From contig NZ_JACUUJ010000001.1 in assembly GCF_014859355.1 (NCBI RefSeq), positions 1 through 64,000 on the forward strand: 64,000 nt of DNA. The letters run 5' to 3'. Each line of letters starts with the position of its first letter. Position 1 is the stretch's first letter. Position numbers and translations under genes: made by a program. Shown piece by piece: positions 17,838 through 27,353 of this stretch. The notes under the pieces are model-generated. The model did not search any database and was not told where the DNA came from. It was given only the letters and a program-made list of their open reading frames with translations. The stretch comes from Yoonia sp. GTDB lineage: Bacteria; Pseudomonadota; Alphaproteobacteria; Rhodobacterales; Rhodobacteraceae.

Positions 17838-18617
17838 TCAGACGGTGCGTTCAACCATCATCTGTTTGATGTGCGCGATCGCCTTGGCCGGGTTCAGCCC
17901 CTTGGGGCAGGTCTTGGCGCAGTTCATGATCGTGTGGCAGCGGTAGAGCTTGAACGGGTCTTCCAATTCGTCCAGCCGTTCGCCTGTCGCCTCATCTCTG
18001 CTGTCGATGATCCAGCGGTAGGCGTGCAGCAAGGCGGCTGGCCCAAGGTAGCGATCACCGTTCCACCAATACGACGGGCAGCTGGTCGAACAACATGCAC
18101 ACATCACACATTCATAGAGACCATCCAGTTTTTTGCGGTCGTCGATCGACTGCTTCCATTCTTTTGCAGGGCGGTTCGTTTTGGTTTCAAGCCAAGGCAT
18201 GATTGATTCGTGCTGCGCATAGAAATGGGTCAGATCCGGGATCAGATCCTTGACCACGGGCATATGCGGCAGCGGATAGATTTTGATATCGCTCTTGATT
18301 TCATCCATGCCATAAATGCAGGCCAATGTGTTGATCCCGTCGATGTTCATTGCGCAGGATCCACAGATGCCTTCACGGCAGGACCGGCGGAACGTTAGTG
18401 TCGGGTCAATGTCGTTCTTGATCTTGATCAGCGCATCAAGAACCATAGGCCCGCAGGTATCCATATCGACAAAATAGGTGTCGAGTTGCGGGTTTTTGCC
18501 ATCATCCGGGTTCCAGCGATAAATTTGCACTTTGCGCAGATTGCTGGCCCCTTCGGGCTTGGGCCATGTTTTTCCCACTGTCATGCGGGAGTTCTTGGGA
18601 AGTGTGAGTTGCACCAT
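17838..18617 (-). CDS. sdhB: Succinate dehydrogenase iron-sulfur subunit
   Basis: Electron-transfer subunit of respiratory complex II on the inner face of the membrane, 259 residues. All three cluster sites are seen: CREGICGSC plus a downstream Cys for [2Fe-2S] (residues about 81-105), [13 protein letters not shown] for [4Fe-4S] and [17 protein letters not shown] for [3Fe-4S]. ATG 18617 has GGAAGGAA upstream. It is the last gene of the sdh operon, but separated from sdhA by two small lipoprotein genes instead of following it directly. Confidence 0.98.
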   Translation of the reverse strand: MVQLTLPKNSRMTVGKTWPKPEGASNLRKVQIYRWNPDDGKNPQLDTYFVDMDTCGPMVLDALIKIKNDIDPTLTFRRSCREGICGSCAMNIDGINTLACIYGMDEIKSDIKIYPLPHMPVVKDLIPDLTHFYAQHESIMPWLETKTNRPAKEWKQSIDDRKKLDGLYECVMCACCSTSCPSYWWNGDRYLGPAALLHAYRWIIDSRDEATGERLDELEDPFKLYRCHTIMNCAKTCPKGLNPAKAIAHIKQMMVERTV

Positions 18618-18662
18618 CTTGATGTTCCTTCCATCAATAGGGGGTGAATACCCCTGAAAAAC

Positions 18663-18956
18663 TTATAAAGCGCGCAAACGCGGCGGGCGAATTGGCAATT
18701 GGCCCGTTAAATTGATGACGCAGCTTTGATAGACTTCAATCGGATCACGCCCACGCAATAAATCGGCGCTAAGCCCGATACTGGCGCTTGCAAAGGGGCC
18801 ATCGCTGCTGCTGGCCCCGATCGTGACGCCGACTTCGGGGGCCTGTGCGGCCTGTGCGCGTTTTTCACAGGTCTCGGCGGCTTCTTCGGGGGTGGGGGGC
18901 GTTTTGGCGCAACCCGCCAGAAACAAACTGAACAGTGCGAAACAGACCCAGCGCAT
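18663..18956 (-). CDS. Small predicted lipoprotein inside the sdh operon
   Basis: 97 residues with an N-terminal signal ending in the lipobox LAGC (Cys at about residue 16), so likely lipid-anchored. The mature part starts with AKTPPTPEEAAETCEKRAQAAQ, a charged, Pro/Ala-rich stretch, then VGVTIGASSSDGP. Its ATG (18956) overlaps the stop of the next upstream lipoprotein gene (TAATG), showing coupled translation. Sits 45 bases before sdhB. Family not recognised. Confidence 0.78.
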   Translation of the reverse strand: MRWVCFALFSLFLAGCAKTPPTPEEAAETCEKRAQAAQAPEVGVTIGASSSDGPFASASIGLSADLLRGRDPIEVYQSCVINLTGQLPIRPPRLRAL

Positions 18957-19288
18957 TATCGCACCCCCAGAAGGACGCTGTCTAACGCTGTGTTGGCCGC
19001 ACATTCCACCGTCGCAGGCCGTTGCGCGATATCCAGGATCAGTTGCGATGTCGCCGGTGTTGGCCCGACTACTGCTGCTTCCGCAATCATATATACTTCG
19101 CTAATTGCAGCATTGTCGATGATGCAATCAGTGATCGGTGCCACATTCATGCCTGGAAACTGGTTTGCAACAACCCCGTTCACCACACCCTTAGCAGAGG
19201 CGCGCGCGATCCGGTCGCCTTCGGCGCTCAGTTCGGAACACGCGCCCAAGGCAGCTAGACTTGCGATGATCAGGGTCACGCGGCGCAT
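18956..19288 (-). CDS. Second small predicted lipoprotein inside the sdh operon
   Basis: 110 residues with a lipobox LGAC at about residues 14-17. The mature domain has VVNGVVANQFPGMNVAPITDC and VECAAN, so a disulfide is possible. The start overlaps the sdhA stop by one base (TAATG), and the stop overlaps the next lipoprotein start in the same way. The tight coupling of sdhA, this gene and its neighbour argues that both are real and co-expressed with complex II. Function unknown. Confidence 0.78.
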   Translation of the reverse strand: MRRVTLIIASLAALGACSELSAEGDRIARASAKGVVNGVVANQFPGMNVAPITDCIIDNAAISEVYMIAEAAVVGPTPATSQLILDIAQRPATVECAANTALDSVLLGVR

Positions 19289-21093
19289 TAGAACGTCCTT
19301 GCACGCGGCGCGATCCGGTCGACCGAGATCCCGCCCTGTGCCTCGGTCGTCAGTGGTGTTGTGATCACGGGGCGATAAGACAGCTTGACCTTGTTGCCGG
19401 TGACATTGGCAATCGTGTGAACGCGCCAGTTTTCGTCGTCGCGTGTTGCGTAATCTTCGTGGGCGTGGGCGCCGCGGCTTTCTTTGCGGGCTTCGGCCCC
19501 GACGATCGTGGCAAGCGCATTGGGCATCAGGTTCGTCAGTTCCAGCGTTTCCATCAGATCGCTGTTCCAGATCAGGCTGCGGTCTGTCACATGCAGATCA
19601 TCCATTTTGCCCGCAATCGTGGTCATTTTCTTGACCCCTTCGGCAAGCGTCTTGTCGGTGCGGAACACAGCGGCATCGGCCTGCATCGCCTTTTGCATTT
19701 CAAGGCGCAGTTCCGCGGTGGGGACGTTCCCCTTGGCATGGCGCAGACCGTCGAACCGGTCGAAACAAGCATCGACAGATTTCTGGTTCAGCGTTGGATT
19801 TGGCGCGTCACGGTCAACTACCTGACCCGCACGGATCGCAGCAGCGCGGCCAAAGACGACCAGGTCGATCAGGCTGTTTGACCCAAGGCGGTTCGCGCCG
19901 TGGACCGATGCGCAGCTTGCCTCGCCCACGGCCATCAGACCGGGCACCACGGCGTTGGGGTCTTTCTTGGTGGGGTTCAGAACCTCGCCAAAATAATTCG
20001 TCGGTATACCGCCCATGTTGTAGTGCACGGTCGGCAGAACTGGAATCGGTTGCTTGGTCACATCCACACCCGAGAAAATCCTGGCGCTTTCGGAAATACC
20101 GGGCAGGCGTTCTGCCAGCGCCTCTTTGGGCAGGTGGTTTAGGTTCAGGTAGATGTGGTCGCCATTTGCACCCACACCGCGGCCTTCGCGGATTTCCATC
20201 GTCATGCAGCGACTGACATAGTCACGGGGTGCGAGGTCTTTGTAATTCGGCGCGTAACGTTCCATGAAACGTTCGCCTTCGGAGTTGGTCAGATACCCGC
20301 CTTCGCCGCGCGCGCCTTCGGTGATCAGGCAGCCTGCGCCATAAATGCCGGTGGGGTGGAATTGCACGAATTCCATGTCCTGCAAGGGTAGACCCTGCCG
20401 CGAAATCATGCCGCCACCGTCGCCGGTGCAGGTATGGGCCGAGGTCGCGCTGAAATAGGCGCGGCCATAGCCGCCCGTGGCCAGCACAACGGTTTTCGCG
20501 TTAAACACATGCATGGTGCCATCGTCGAGCTTCCACGCGATGACGCCCTGGCAGATGCCATCGTCAGACATGATCAGGTCAAGTGCGAAATATTCAATGT
20601 AGAATTCTGCCTTTTGCTTGAGCGATTGCCCGTAAAGCGTGTGCAGAATGGCGTGACCCGTGCGGTCGGCGGCGGCGCAGGTGCGCTGCACGGGCGGGCC
20701 TTCACCGAATTCGGTGGTGTGGCCGCCAAACGGGCGCTGGTAAATCTTGCCTTCTTCGGTGCGCGAAAATGGCACGCCGTAGTGTTCCAGTTCATACACC
20801 GCCTTGGGGGCTTCGCGTGCGAGGTATTCCATCGCGTCGGTATCGCCCAGCCAGTCTGACCCCTTGACCGTGTCATACATGTGCCACTGCCAGTGGTCCG
20901 GCCCCATGTTCGACAGGGATGCGGCAATGCCGCCCTGTGCGGCAACGGTATGCGACCGCGTCGGAAAAACTTTGGAAATACAGGCGGTGCGCAACCCCTG
21001 TTCGGCCAGCCCCAGCGTGGCGCGCAGACCGGCGCCGCCAGCCCCCACGACAATCGCGTCATAGGTATGGGTTTCGTATGCGTATGCAGCCAT
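19288..21093 (-). CDS. sdhA: Succinate dehydrogenase flavoprotein subunit
   Basis: Catalytic subunit of complex II that oxidises succinate to fumarate and carries covalent FAD. 601 residues, full length. The FAD-binding GAGGAGLRA is near residues 17-25; [10 protein letters not shown] near 46-55 includes the histidine that bonds [18 protein letters not shown] and the C-terminal [10 protein letters not shown]-type segment (here [11 protein letters not shown]) are conserved. It follows sdhD by 20 bases and overlaps the lipoprotein gene downstream. Confidence 0.98.
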   Translation of the reverse strand: MAAYAYETHTYDAIVVGAGGAGLRATLGLAEQGLRTACISKVFPTRSHTVAAQGGIAASLSNMGPDHWQWHMYDTVKGSDWLGDTDAMEYLAREAPKAVYELEHYGVPFSRTEEGKIYQRPFGGHTTEFGEGPPVQRTCAAADRTGHAILHTLYGQSLKQKAEFYIEYFALDLIMSDDGICQGVIAWKLDDGTMHVFNAKTVVLATGGYGRAYFSATSAHTCTGDGGGMISRQGLPLQDMEFVQFHPTGIYGAGCLITEGARGEGGYLTNSEGERFMERYAPNYKDLAPRDYVSRCMTMEIREGRGVGANGDHIYLNLNHLPKEALAERLPGISESARIFSGVDVTKQPIPVLPTVHYNMGGIPTNYFGEVLNPTKKDPNAVVPGLMAVGEASCASVHGANRLGSNSLIDLVVFGRAAAIRAGQVVDRDAPNPTLNQKSVDACFDRFDGLRHAKGNVPTAELRLEMQKAMQADAAVFRTDKTLAEGVKKMTTIAGKMDDLHVTDRSLIWNSDLMETLELTNLMPNALATIVGAEARKESRGAHAHEDYATRDDENWRVHTIANVTGNKVKLSYRPVITTPLTTEAQGGISVDRIAPRARTF

Positions 21094-21113
21094 GTGTCAG
21101 GTGCTCCGAAAAA

Positions 21114-21485
21114 TCAAAGGGCGATGCGCACAATTGCGAAAATCGCAACGGCAGCAGCAGTATAGGACAGGCAGATCATGCCGATGATCAGCGCCTTGCG
21201 GGCGAAACCATGCACGTAATCCTCGATCAGGGTTTGCACACCCTTGCTGAAATGCAAAAACCCGATACCCATGGTCAGGATGGCCACGATCGCGGGGAAT
21301 GGGCGCTGGTAATAGGCGACCACGTCCGCATAGCTTGATCCGAGGATCGCGCCGAATGTGAAGATGAAAAGCGGCACAAGCCCCACCAGCGCCACGGAAG
21401 TCACCATCATGTGCCAGTGATGCGCCGTGCCGGATTTTGCAGAGCCCAGTCCAATGGCGCGTTTACGGTCAGTCAGAAAAGCCAT
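21114..21485 (-). CDS. sdhD: Succinate dehydrogenase membrane anchor subunit
   Basis: 123-residue membrane anchor with three hydrophobic helices (about residues 28-50, 63-80 and 92-118). It helps bind quinone and haem with SdhC. The histidine in GTAHHWHMM or in GFLHFSKGVQ is the likely haem-side residue; HFSKGVQTLIEDYVHG is typical of alphaproteobacterial SdhD. Lies 9 bases after sdhC and 20 bases before sdhA. Confidence 0.94.
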   Translation of the reverse strand: MAFLTDRKRAIGLGSAKSGTAHHWHMMVTSVALVGLVPLFIFTFGAILGSSYADVVAYYQRPFPAIVAILTMGIGFLHFSKGVQTLIEDYVHGFARKALIIGMICLSYTAAAVAIFAIVRIAL

Positions 21486-21494
21486 ATCTGCCCC

Positions 21495-21878
21495 CTACAA
21501 TACGATAACGGTGAAAATGGTGAACAAAACTGATGCGATAATCATCACAATGCCCGCGTTTTCGGATTTTTCGACATCCAGCATCCGGCCACTGTCCCAG
21601 ATCAGGTGCCGGATACCGCCGAACATGTGATACCAGACTGCCCAGACCGACAGGAACATCACCAGATCACCGAACCAGCTGGTCACGAAACCATTGGCGC
21701 GGGCAAAGGCGTCTGGCCCGGTTGCTGCGGCAATGAACCACCAGACGATCATCAGCGCGGCCACCAGCAAGGCGTTGCCCGTGAGGCGCACGAATATTGA
21801 TGTCATCGAGGTCAGTTGCGGGCGATAAATCGTAAGATGCGGCGAAAGTGGGCGATTGCCCCGGTTCACATCGGACAT
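21495..21878 (-). CDS. sdhC: Succinate dehydrogenase cytochrome b556 subunit
   Basis: 127-residue haem-binding anchor of complex II. The N-terminal signature RPLSPHLTIYRPQLTSMTSI and the later HMFGGIRHLIWD motif, with the haem-ligand histidine, are diagnostic for SdhC. Three membrane helices. First gene of the sdhC-sdhD-sdhA-lipoprotein-lipoprotein-sdhB operon. A paired palindrome lies 138-168 bases upstream of the ATG and is a likely operator. Confidence 0.97.
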   Translation of the reverse strand: MSDVNRGNRPLSPHLTIYRPQLTSMTSIFVRLTGNALLVAALMIVWWFIAAATGPDAFARANGFVTSWFGDLVMFLSVWAVWYHMFGGIRHLIWDSGRMLDVEKSENAGIVMIIASVLFTIFTVIVL

Positions 21879-22015
21879 GTGTCTTTCCTTCGTTGGCTTG
21901 GCTGCCTTGTCAGGTCACGCCATATCCCCTTCTGCACCATTACGTCGCCAGAGTCACGCCGGGGAATAGGGTCAAACTGTGAAAAAGTGACGCGATTATG
22001 CAAATTTTATCGCTT

Positions 22016-22046
22016 TGTGATCACGCAATTTTTTTCTGTGATCACA
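22016..22046. promoter_or_regulatory. Tandem palindromic operators upstream of sdhC, 21 bp apart
   Basis: TGTGATCACG at 22016-22025 and TGTGATCACA at 22037-22046, with start-to-start spacing of exactly 21 bases, so both face the same side of the helix. The outer flanks (TTT before, AAA after) make the whole unit roughly symmetric. The same pair with the same spacing stands before sucC. It is not a CRP site, which would need TGTGA-N6-TCACA. Confidence 0.72.
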
Positions 22047-22061
22047 AACAATCCAAACGCT

Positions 22062-23087
22062 TTAAGTCGGGATTAGCGCCCAATAGTCCAGATCAAGCAG
22101 GACATCGGGATGATATTTCCCGTCATCACCGCGCAACACACCTGCCGCGCCTTTGGTCGCCACCAGCCGTAGCCGGATCGCGCCGACACCCGGTGTGGTT
22201 GTTTCGGCCATATCCAGCACCTCGGACCACGCGCGCACCGTATCGCCTGCGAAACAGGGGTTCGCATGGGCACCACCGTTCAGCGCCACGATCATCTGCG
22301 CATTGGCCAACCCGTTGAACGACAATGCCCGCGCCAGCGAAATGACATGGCCGCCATAGATCAGCCGTTTCCCATCCGCGCGCTGCGTCGCGTCAAAATG
22401 CACCTTGGCGGTGTTTTGCCACAGGCGGGTTGCCAGCATATGTTCGGCCTCTTCGACCGTCACGCCATCCACGTGGTCAATAACCTCGCCCACACCGTAA
22501 TTGATCAACCGATGCGATTCGCCCGCCTGCGCAAAGTCATAATCAGTAAATTGCAGCCCCTGTGGCACCACCAGATCGCCCGCCGCCACAACCGCTGGCA
22601 GAACTGGGATCACTGGCTCGGGTGCGGGGCCGTCGCCACGTTTGCGCACCATCACCCAGCGGACATAGCGCAACACATCCTCGCCCCGCTGATTGCGGCC
22701 CGTGGTGCGCACCCAGACAACCCCGGATTTGCCGTTTGAATTCTGCTTAACCCCGATCACCTGCGATTGGCTGGACAGCGTATCACCCGGATACACAGGC
22801 GCCAGCCAGCGCCCGTCGGCATAGCCCAGGTTGGCCACCGCGTTCAGCGATATATCCGGCACCGTCTTGCCAAATACCGTATGAAAGGTGATCAGATCAT
22901 CGACGGGCGACGCAGGCAAACCGCAAGACCGCGCAAATTCGTCTGATGAATAAAGCGCTGTGCGCGCCGGATAAAGCGCATGGTAAAGCGCCCGTTCCCC
23001 GCCCGAAATGGTGCGCGGCACCGCATGGGTGATCACATCGCCAACGGCGTAGTCCTCGAAAAAGCGGCCCGCGTTGGTTTTTGTCAT
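22062..23087 (-). CDS. mch: Mesaconyl-CoA hydratase of the ethylmalonyl-CoA pathway
   Basis: MaoC-type double hot-dog hydratase of 341 residues. It converts mesaconyl-C1-CoA to beta-methylmalyl-CoA, a late step of the ethylmalonyl-CoA pathway for acetate assimilation. Seen: N-terminal GRFFEDYAVGDVITHAVPRTI, the hydratase region ARSCGLPASPVDDLITFHTVFGK, and the C-terminal half with YGGHVISLARALSFNGLAN. Length and gene neighbours (DUF1737, NnrU, mcl2) match the arrangement in Rhodobacter. ATG 23087 overlaps the stop of the DUF1737 gene (ATGA). The operon points directly at sdhC 183 bases downstream. Confidence 0.92.
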   Translation of the reverse strand: MTKTNAGRFFEDYAVGDVITHAVPRTISGGERALYHALYPARTALYSSDEFARSCGLPASPVDDLITFHTVFGKTVPDISLNAVANLGYADGRWLAPVYPGDTLSSQSQVIGVKQNSNGKSGVVWVRTTGRNQRGEDVLRYVRWVMVRKRGDGPAPEPVIPVLPAVVAAGDLVVPQGLQFTDYDFAQAGESHRLINYGVGEVIDHVDGVTVEEAEHMLATRLWQNTAKVHFDATQRADGKRLIYGGHVISLARALSFNGLANAQMIVALNGGAHANPCFAGDTVRAWSEVLDMAETTTPGVGAIRLRLVATKGAAGVLRGDDGKYHPDVLLDLDYWALIPT

Positions 23088-23287
23088 TGCCGGCCCAGCT
23101 TCATGTCGGGGGAATAGGGCGTGTCGATGTCTTTGGTCACGGCCTGCCCGCAGCGCATGACGCCATTGGCCTGATCAAAGGCATAGGTCGGGTTGCCATA
23201 AAGCTCCCACCCCTTTGACAGCGCGTCTGACACCTTGTGGCAGAACGCCGATGTATCGTCTTCGGTCAACATACGGTAGATTTTCAT
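23084..23287 (-). CDS. DUF1737 domain small protein
   Basis: 67 residues: MKIYRMLTEDDTSAFCHKV followed by SKGWELYGNP, the DUF1737 pattern of a small alpha/beta protein. An upstream in-frame start at 23350 lies inside the NnrU gene and is rejected in favour of the conserved MKIYR start. Overlaps mch by ATGA and starts 4 bases after the NnrU stop. The function of DUF1737 is unknown; its place between mcl2 and mch is a recurrent feature of the cluster as I recall it. Confidence 0.85.
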   Translation of the reverse strand: MKIYRMLTEDDTSAFCHKVSDALSKGWELYGNPTYAFDQANGVMRCGQAVTKDIDTPYSPDMKLGRQ

Positions 23288-23291
23288 GGGA

Positions 23292-23837
23292 TCATCCAAA
23301 CGGGTTATAGCCAAGCCAGATGTGCACCACAGACACCACCCCAAAGGCAACGATCGTCGCCACGATGGCGGTGATTTCCTTGCGGATCGGCACCATATGG
23401 GGCGGGGTTTGGCGTGGCTCTGTGCGGTTGATCAGCGCCACCTCGGACCCTGCCCAGACCAGCAGACCGCCAAACAGCACAAAAGATGCGGTATCGCCGT
23501 TCACCAGCAGGTGCCCAACCGCCCACAGTTTGACCGCGGTCAGTTGCGGGTGGCGGACATATTGGGTGATCCGCGCCTTTGATCCGCTGGCAGCGAACAG
23601 GTAGAACGCAAGCAACATCAACAGGTTGTTGATTCCCGTCATCGCTGGTGTCCGGCCCCAATAGAATGTCGTGTCGGCCCAGCGATAGCCCAGCACCATT
23701 AGCACCAGCCCGGCCATCGCCCCGATGGTCACGATCATCTTGCCTTGCTCACCCATCGACGCACGATGCGCAGGTGCCAGTCGTTTCCAGAAATGAACGG
23801 CTGACCACAGGATCAGACCAAGAATAAGTAGTGTCAT
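23292..23837 (-). CDS. NnrU-family integral membrane protein
   Basis: 181 residues with five or six hydrophobic segments and the NnrU-type stretch ITQYVRHPQLTAVKLWAVGHLLVNGD (the histidine-rich HPQ...GHLLVNGD is conserved in the family). NnrU proteins were named from denitrification clusters, but no nitrogen-oxide gene is present here, so the name is only a family label. Start overlaps the mcl2 stop (ATGA), so it is translated with the ethylmalonyl-CoA genes. Confidence 0.85.
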   Translation of the reverse strand: MTLLILGLILWSAVHFWKRLAPAHRASMGEQGKMIVTIGAMAGLVLMVLGYRWADTTFYWGRTPAMTGINNLLMLLAFYLFAASGSKARITQYVRHPQLTAVKLWAVGHLLVNGDTASFVLFGGLLVWAGSEVALINRTEPRQTPPHMVPIRKEITAIVATIVAFGVVSVVHIWLGYNPFG

Positions 23838-24676
23838 GCGCTCTCCAATGCGGCGATAGCTTCGGCTTTGGCCAAGGTCGCCCTTGCGGTCACGATATGC
23901 AAGTTTTCTACGATGCGGCCATCGACCACGGCGACGCCCTGCCCATCGGCCTCTGCTGTCTCGAAGGCGGTGATCTGGCGGCGGGCAAGGGCGATTTCAT
24001 CTTCGGATGGTCCAAAGGCGGCATTTGCAATCGCCACCTGCGCAGGGTGAATCAATGTCTTGCCGTCAAACCCCATATCGCGGCCTTCGGCGCATTCGGC
24101 GCGCAACCCGTCTTCGTCCTTGAAGGCGTTATAAACACCATCAAGCGCGATGATCCGCGCTGCCTTGGCCGCCAGCAGACAATGCTGCAAAGCCATCATC
24201 AGGGCCGCGCGGCCGCGCGAATTCAGATCCTTGGCAAGGTCGTTTGTCCCCAACACAAACCCCGCGATCCGCGGATGCGCGGCGATCTGGGCGGCGTTCA
24301 GAATGCCCTGGGGCGTTTCCATCATCGCCCAGATCGGCAGGTCTGGTACCAAACCGGCCAGCGCATCCACATCGCCAGGGCCGTTCACCTTGGGCAGCAG
24401 CACACCGTCACACGCCATCGCGGCGACGGCGGCGGCGTCTTCCACGCCCCACGGCGTATCCAGCCCATTGATTCGCACGATCTTTAGCCGCGGGCCATAA
24501 CCGCCCGTCGCCAAGGCCGCATAAAGCGTGTCACGCGCCGCGATCTTGGCGTCGGGCGCGACGGCATCCTCTAAATCAAACAGAATCACATCGACAGGCA
24601 GGTCGCGCGCCTTGTCCAACGCCCGGTCCTTCGAACCGGGAATATATAGGGCTGAACGATAGGGGCGGTCCTGCAT
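23834..24676 (-). CDS. mcl2: (3S)-malyl-CoA thioesterase, CitE-like (Mcl2)
   Basis: HpcH/HpaI-CitE superfamily protein of 280 residues. Mcl2 hydrolyses (3S)-malyl-CoA to malate and CoA, closing the ethylmalonyl-CoA pathway. Seen: RSALYIPGSKDRALDKA at the N-terminus, VILFDLEDAV with the metal-binding acidic pair, ALDGVYNAFKDEDGL and GFDGKTLIHPAQV. The 23-residue longer start at 24730 is rejected because ATG 24676 follows GAGGAA. A malyl-CoA/methylmalyl-CoA lyase (Mcl1) is a related possibility, but the short CitE-like length and neighbours fit Mcl2. First gene of the mcl2-NnrU-DUF1737-mch operon. Confidence 0.87.
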   Translation of the reverse strand: MQDRPYRSALYIPGSKDRALDKARDLPVDVILFDLEDAVAPDAKIAARDTLYAALATGGYGPRLKIVRINGLDTPWGVEDAAAVAAMACDGVLLPKVNGPGDVDALAGLVPDLPIWAMMETPQGILNAAQIAAHPRIAGFVLGTNDLAKDLNSRGRAALMMALQHCLLAAKAARIIALDGVYNAFKDEDGLRAECAEGRDMGFDGKTLIHPAQVAIANAAFGPSEDEIALARRQITAFETAEADGQGVAVVDGRIVENLHIVTARATLAKAEAIAALESA

Positions 24677-24783
24677 CGAATCTTCCTCGTAATTTTGTTG
24701 CGCAGAAAAGGCCAGAAAAGTGCTATTCATTCAAGAGACAATTGCCGCATCGCAGCAAAAAGCATCATCACAGTGCGTTAACC

Positions 24784-24798
24784 AATTTGCGGCAAATT
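24784..24798. promoter_or_regulatory. Palindrome AATTTGCGGCAAATT upstream of mcl2
   Basis: Perfect 15-base palindrome with one central base, 108 bases upstream of the mcl2 ATG. A degenerate second copy of the core, TTGCCGCAT, is at 24742-24750. The TTTGC/GCAAA form is like sites of short-chain acyl-CoA regulators (PccR/RamB type), so it may control the ethylmalonyl-CoA genes. It could equally serve the divergent secreted-protein gene. Confidence 0.4.
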
Positions 24799-24871
24799 CG
24801 CTTCAGACTTGCAACACTTTCTGACGGCACGGCGCGTTTCGCCCTGGCCCCCAATTGTAAAGATGCCTGCG

Positions 24872-25219
24872 ATGAAGCATAAATTTTTTCTGATGTTGTT
24901 CGGTATTGGTGCCATGTTGCTGGCAGCCAATCAAGCCAATGCCCAAACGCAGACATGCGCAGACCATAACACGGTTGTGGCGCGACTGGCTGAACATTTT
25001 GGCGAAAGCCGCCAATCCATCGGGCTGCGCGATGATGATTCCGTTGTCGAAATCTTCGTCGCGATGGAAACCGGCAGTTGGACCATTACGCAGACCCGGC
25101 CCGGCGGGCCAACCTGTCTTGTGGCGGCCGGTCAGGCGTTTCAGCAGCTGAACGCTGTCTTGTCCCGCGTTGAGCGCCGGACATTATTCGCCGCATTTTG
25201 CAAGACCACGGCCAGCTGA
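24872..25219 (+). CDS. Small secreted protein of unknown function
   Basis: 115 residues with a clear signal peptide (hydrophobic LMLFGIGAMLLAAN, cleavage expected after NAQA region). The mature part has VVARLAEHFGESRQSIGLRDDDSVVEIFVAMETGSWTI and a cysteine pair. This resembles a small periplasmic protein common in alphaproteobacteria, but I cannot name its family. Starts at 24809 and 24863 are also in frame; none has a good ribosome site. Divergent from mcl2 and convergent with the TauE/SafE gene, only 9 bases away. Confidence 0.75.
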   Translation: MKHKFFLMLFGIGAMLLAANQANAQTQTCADHNTVVARLAEHFGESRQSIGLRDDDSVVEIFVAMETGSWTITQTRPGGPTCLVAAGQAFQQLNAVLSRVERRTLFAAFCKTTAS

Positions 25220-25228
25220 TCGGGGTTT

Positions 25229-25984
25229 TCACGTCAGCGCCAACCAGATCAGCCGCACGCCCGTTGCCACCAAAAGAACGTAAGTGAGCCCGAAAAACAG
25301 CCGCTCTGGCACAAAATGATGCATCCGAACGCCAACCCATGCACCGATCAGCGCAAAAGGGGCCAGCACAACACTGCCCATGATCGTATCCCATCCGAAT
25401 ATGCCCAAATAGGCATAGGGTAGAACCTTGATCCAGTTGATCGCCCAAAAGGCAATGACCGTCGTCGCCTGATAGGTCGTCTTGGCCAGGCCTTGCGACA
25501 ACAGGAAAACCGCCACGGGCGGACCACCGGCGTGACTGATAAAACTGGTAAACCCCGCGACCCCCCCGGCAATCCATGCACCGGTTCGGGAAAAGGCCAT
25601 TTGCCGCACCGATAGCCATCCGCGGGCACGGGCAAGCTGATACGCCACAAATGCCAGACAGATTACACCGATCAACAGGCGAAAGACATCTGCATTCACA
25701 TAGGCATAAATCAAAGCGGCCAGCACAATTCCCGGTAGGGCACCGATGATGATCCCTTTGGCAGACGGCCAGTGCCATTTGCGCCAATAGGGCTTTAGCG
25801 TTGCCGCGTCGATCACCATCAAAACCGGCAAGACGATCCCCAGCGCCGCCCCCGGCGGCACCACCATCGCCAGAACCGCACCGCCGACAAAAGCAGCACC
25901 CGACCCGAACCCGCCTTTGGAAATCCCGGCAAACATGATCGCTGGAATTCCAACCGCGAAGAATTGCCAATTAAATTCAAGCAC
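25229..25984 (-). CDS. TauE/SafE-family sulfite exporter-like permease
   Basis: 251 residues with seven or eight membrane helices and the duplicated TauE/SafE signatures: GISKGGFGSGAAFVGGAVLA near residues 20-39 and GFTSFISHAGGPPVAVFLLSQGL near 144-166. Members export sulfite, sulfoacetate or related anions, but specificity cannot be read here. Monocistronic between a convergent secreted-protein gene and the divergent mdh. A second family member lies at 54.5-55.4 kb. Confidence 0.9.
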   Translation of the reverse strand: MLEFNWQFFAVGIPAIMFAGISKGGFGSGAAFVGGAVLAMVVPPGAALGIVLPVLMVIDAATLKPYWRKWHWPSAKGIIIGALPGIVLAALIYAYVNADVFRLLIGVICLAFVAYQLARARGWLSVRQMAFSRTGAWIAGGVAGFTSFISHAGGPPVAVFLLSQGLAKTTYQATTVIAFWAINWIKVLPYAYLGIFGWDTIMGSVVLAPFALIGAWVGVRMHHFVPERLFFGLTYVLLVATGVRLIWLALT

Positions 25985-26019
25985 ATCACGCTCCGCCGGT
26001 GCGACACCACTCTGCCTGA

Positions 26020-27105
<1,086 letters not shown>

Positions 27106-27125
27106 TAACCTGGGCACTGAATAGC

Positions 27126-27154
27126 AAAGGGTCGCCCAAGGGCGACCCTTTTTC
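27126..27154 (+). terminator. Rho-independent terminator after mdh
   Basis: Stem AAAGGGTCGCCC (27126-27137) and GGGCGACCCTTT (27140-27151) with a tight loop, followed by a T-run ending at 27153. Lies 21 bases after the mdh stop. Confidence 0.92.
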
Positions 27155-27224
27155 ATTTTAGCCATCTACAATCCCACCCCGCGAATCTCTTGAAATGATC
27201 GGCGGCGGCTGCGTTTGGAAATTT

Positions 27225-27255
27225 TGTGATCACAGTATAAAAACCTGTGATCACA
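27225..27255. promoter_or_regulatory. Tandem palindromic operators upstream of sucC, 21 bp apart
   Basis: TGTGATCACA at 27225-27234 and again at 27246-27255, with start-to-start spacing of exactly 21 bases, 99 bases before the sucC ATG. Flanks are TTT on the left and AA on the right, as at sdhC. Identity in core, spacing and flanks with the sdhC pair argues for a shared regulator of the TCA operons. The GT-N4-AC core would fit a GntR-family protein. Confidence 0.75.
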
Positions 27256-27353
27256 AATGTTCGAATATTCAGAGGCAATGATGATTTCGGTTAGAAACTG
27301 TTCATAGGCTGTGGTTTATATGGCTTCAATTGAAGCCAAATTGGACAAGTCCT

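Noticed and set aside
17544-18206. Plus-strand open frame after ispE
   Set aside because: It runs through the palindromic repeat, the terminator and antisense into sdhB; no family and no ribosome site.
22016-22046. CRP or FNR sites upstream of sdhC
   Set aside because: CRP needs TGTGA-N6-TCACA and FNR needs TTGAT-N4-ATCAA. The motif here has no such spacer, so neither fits.
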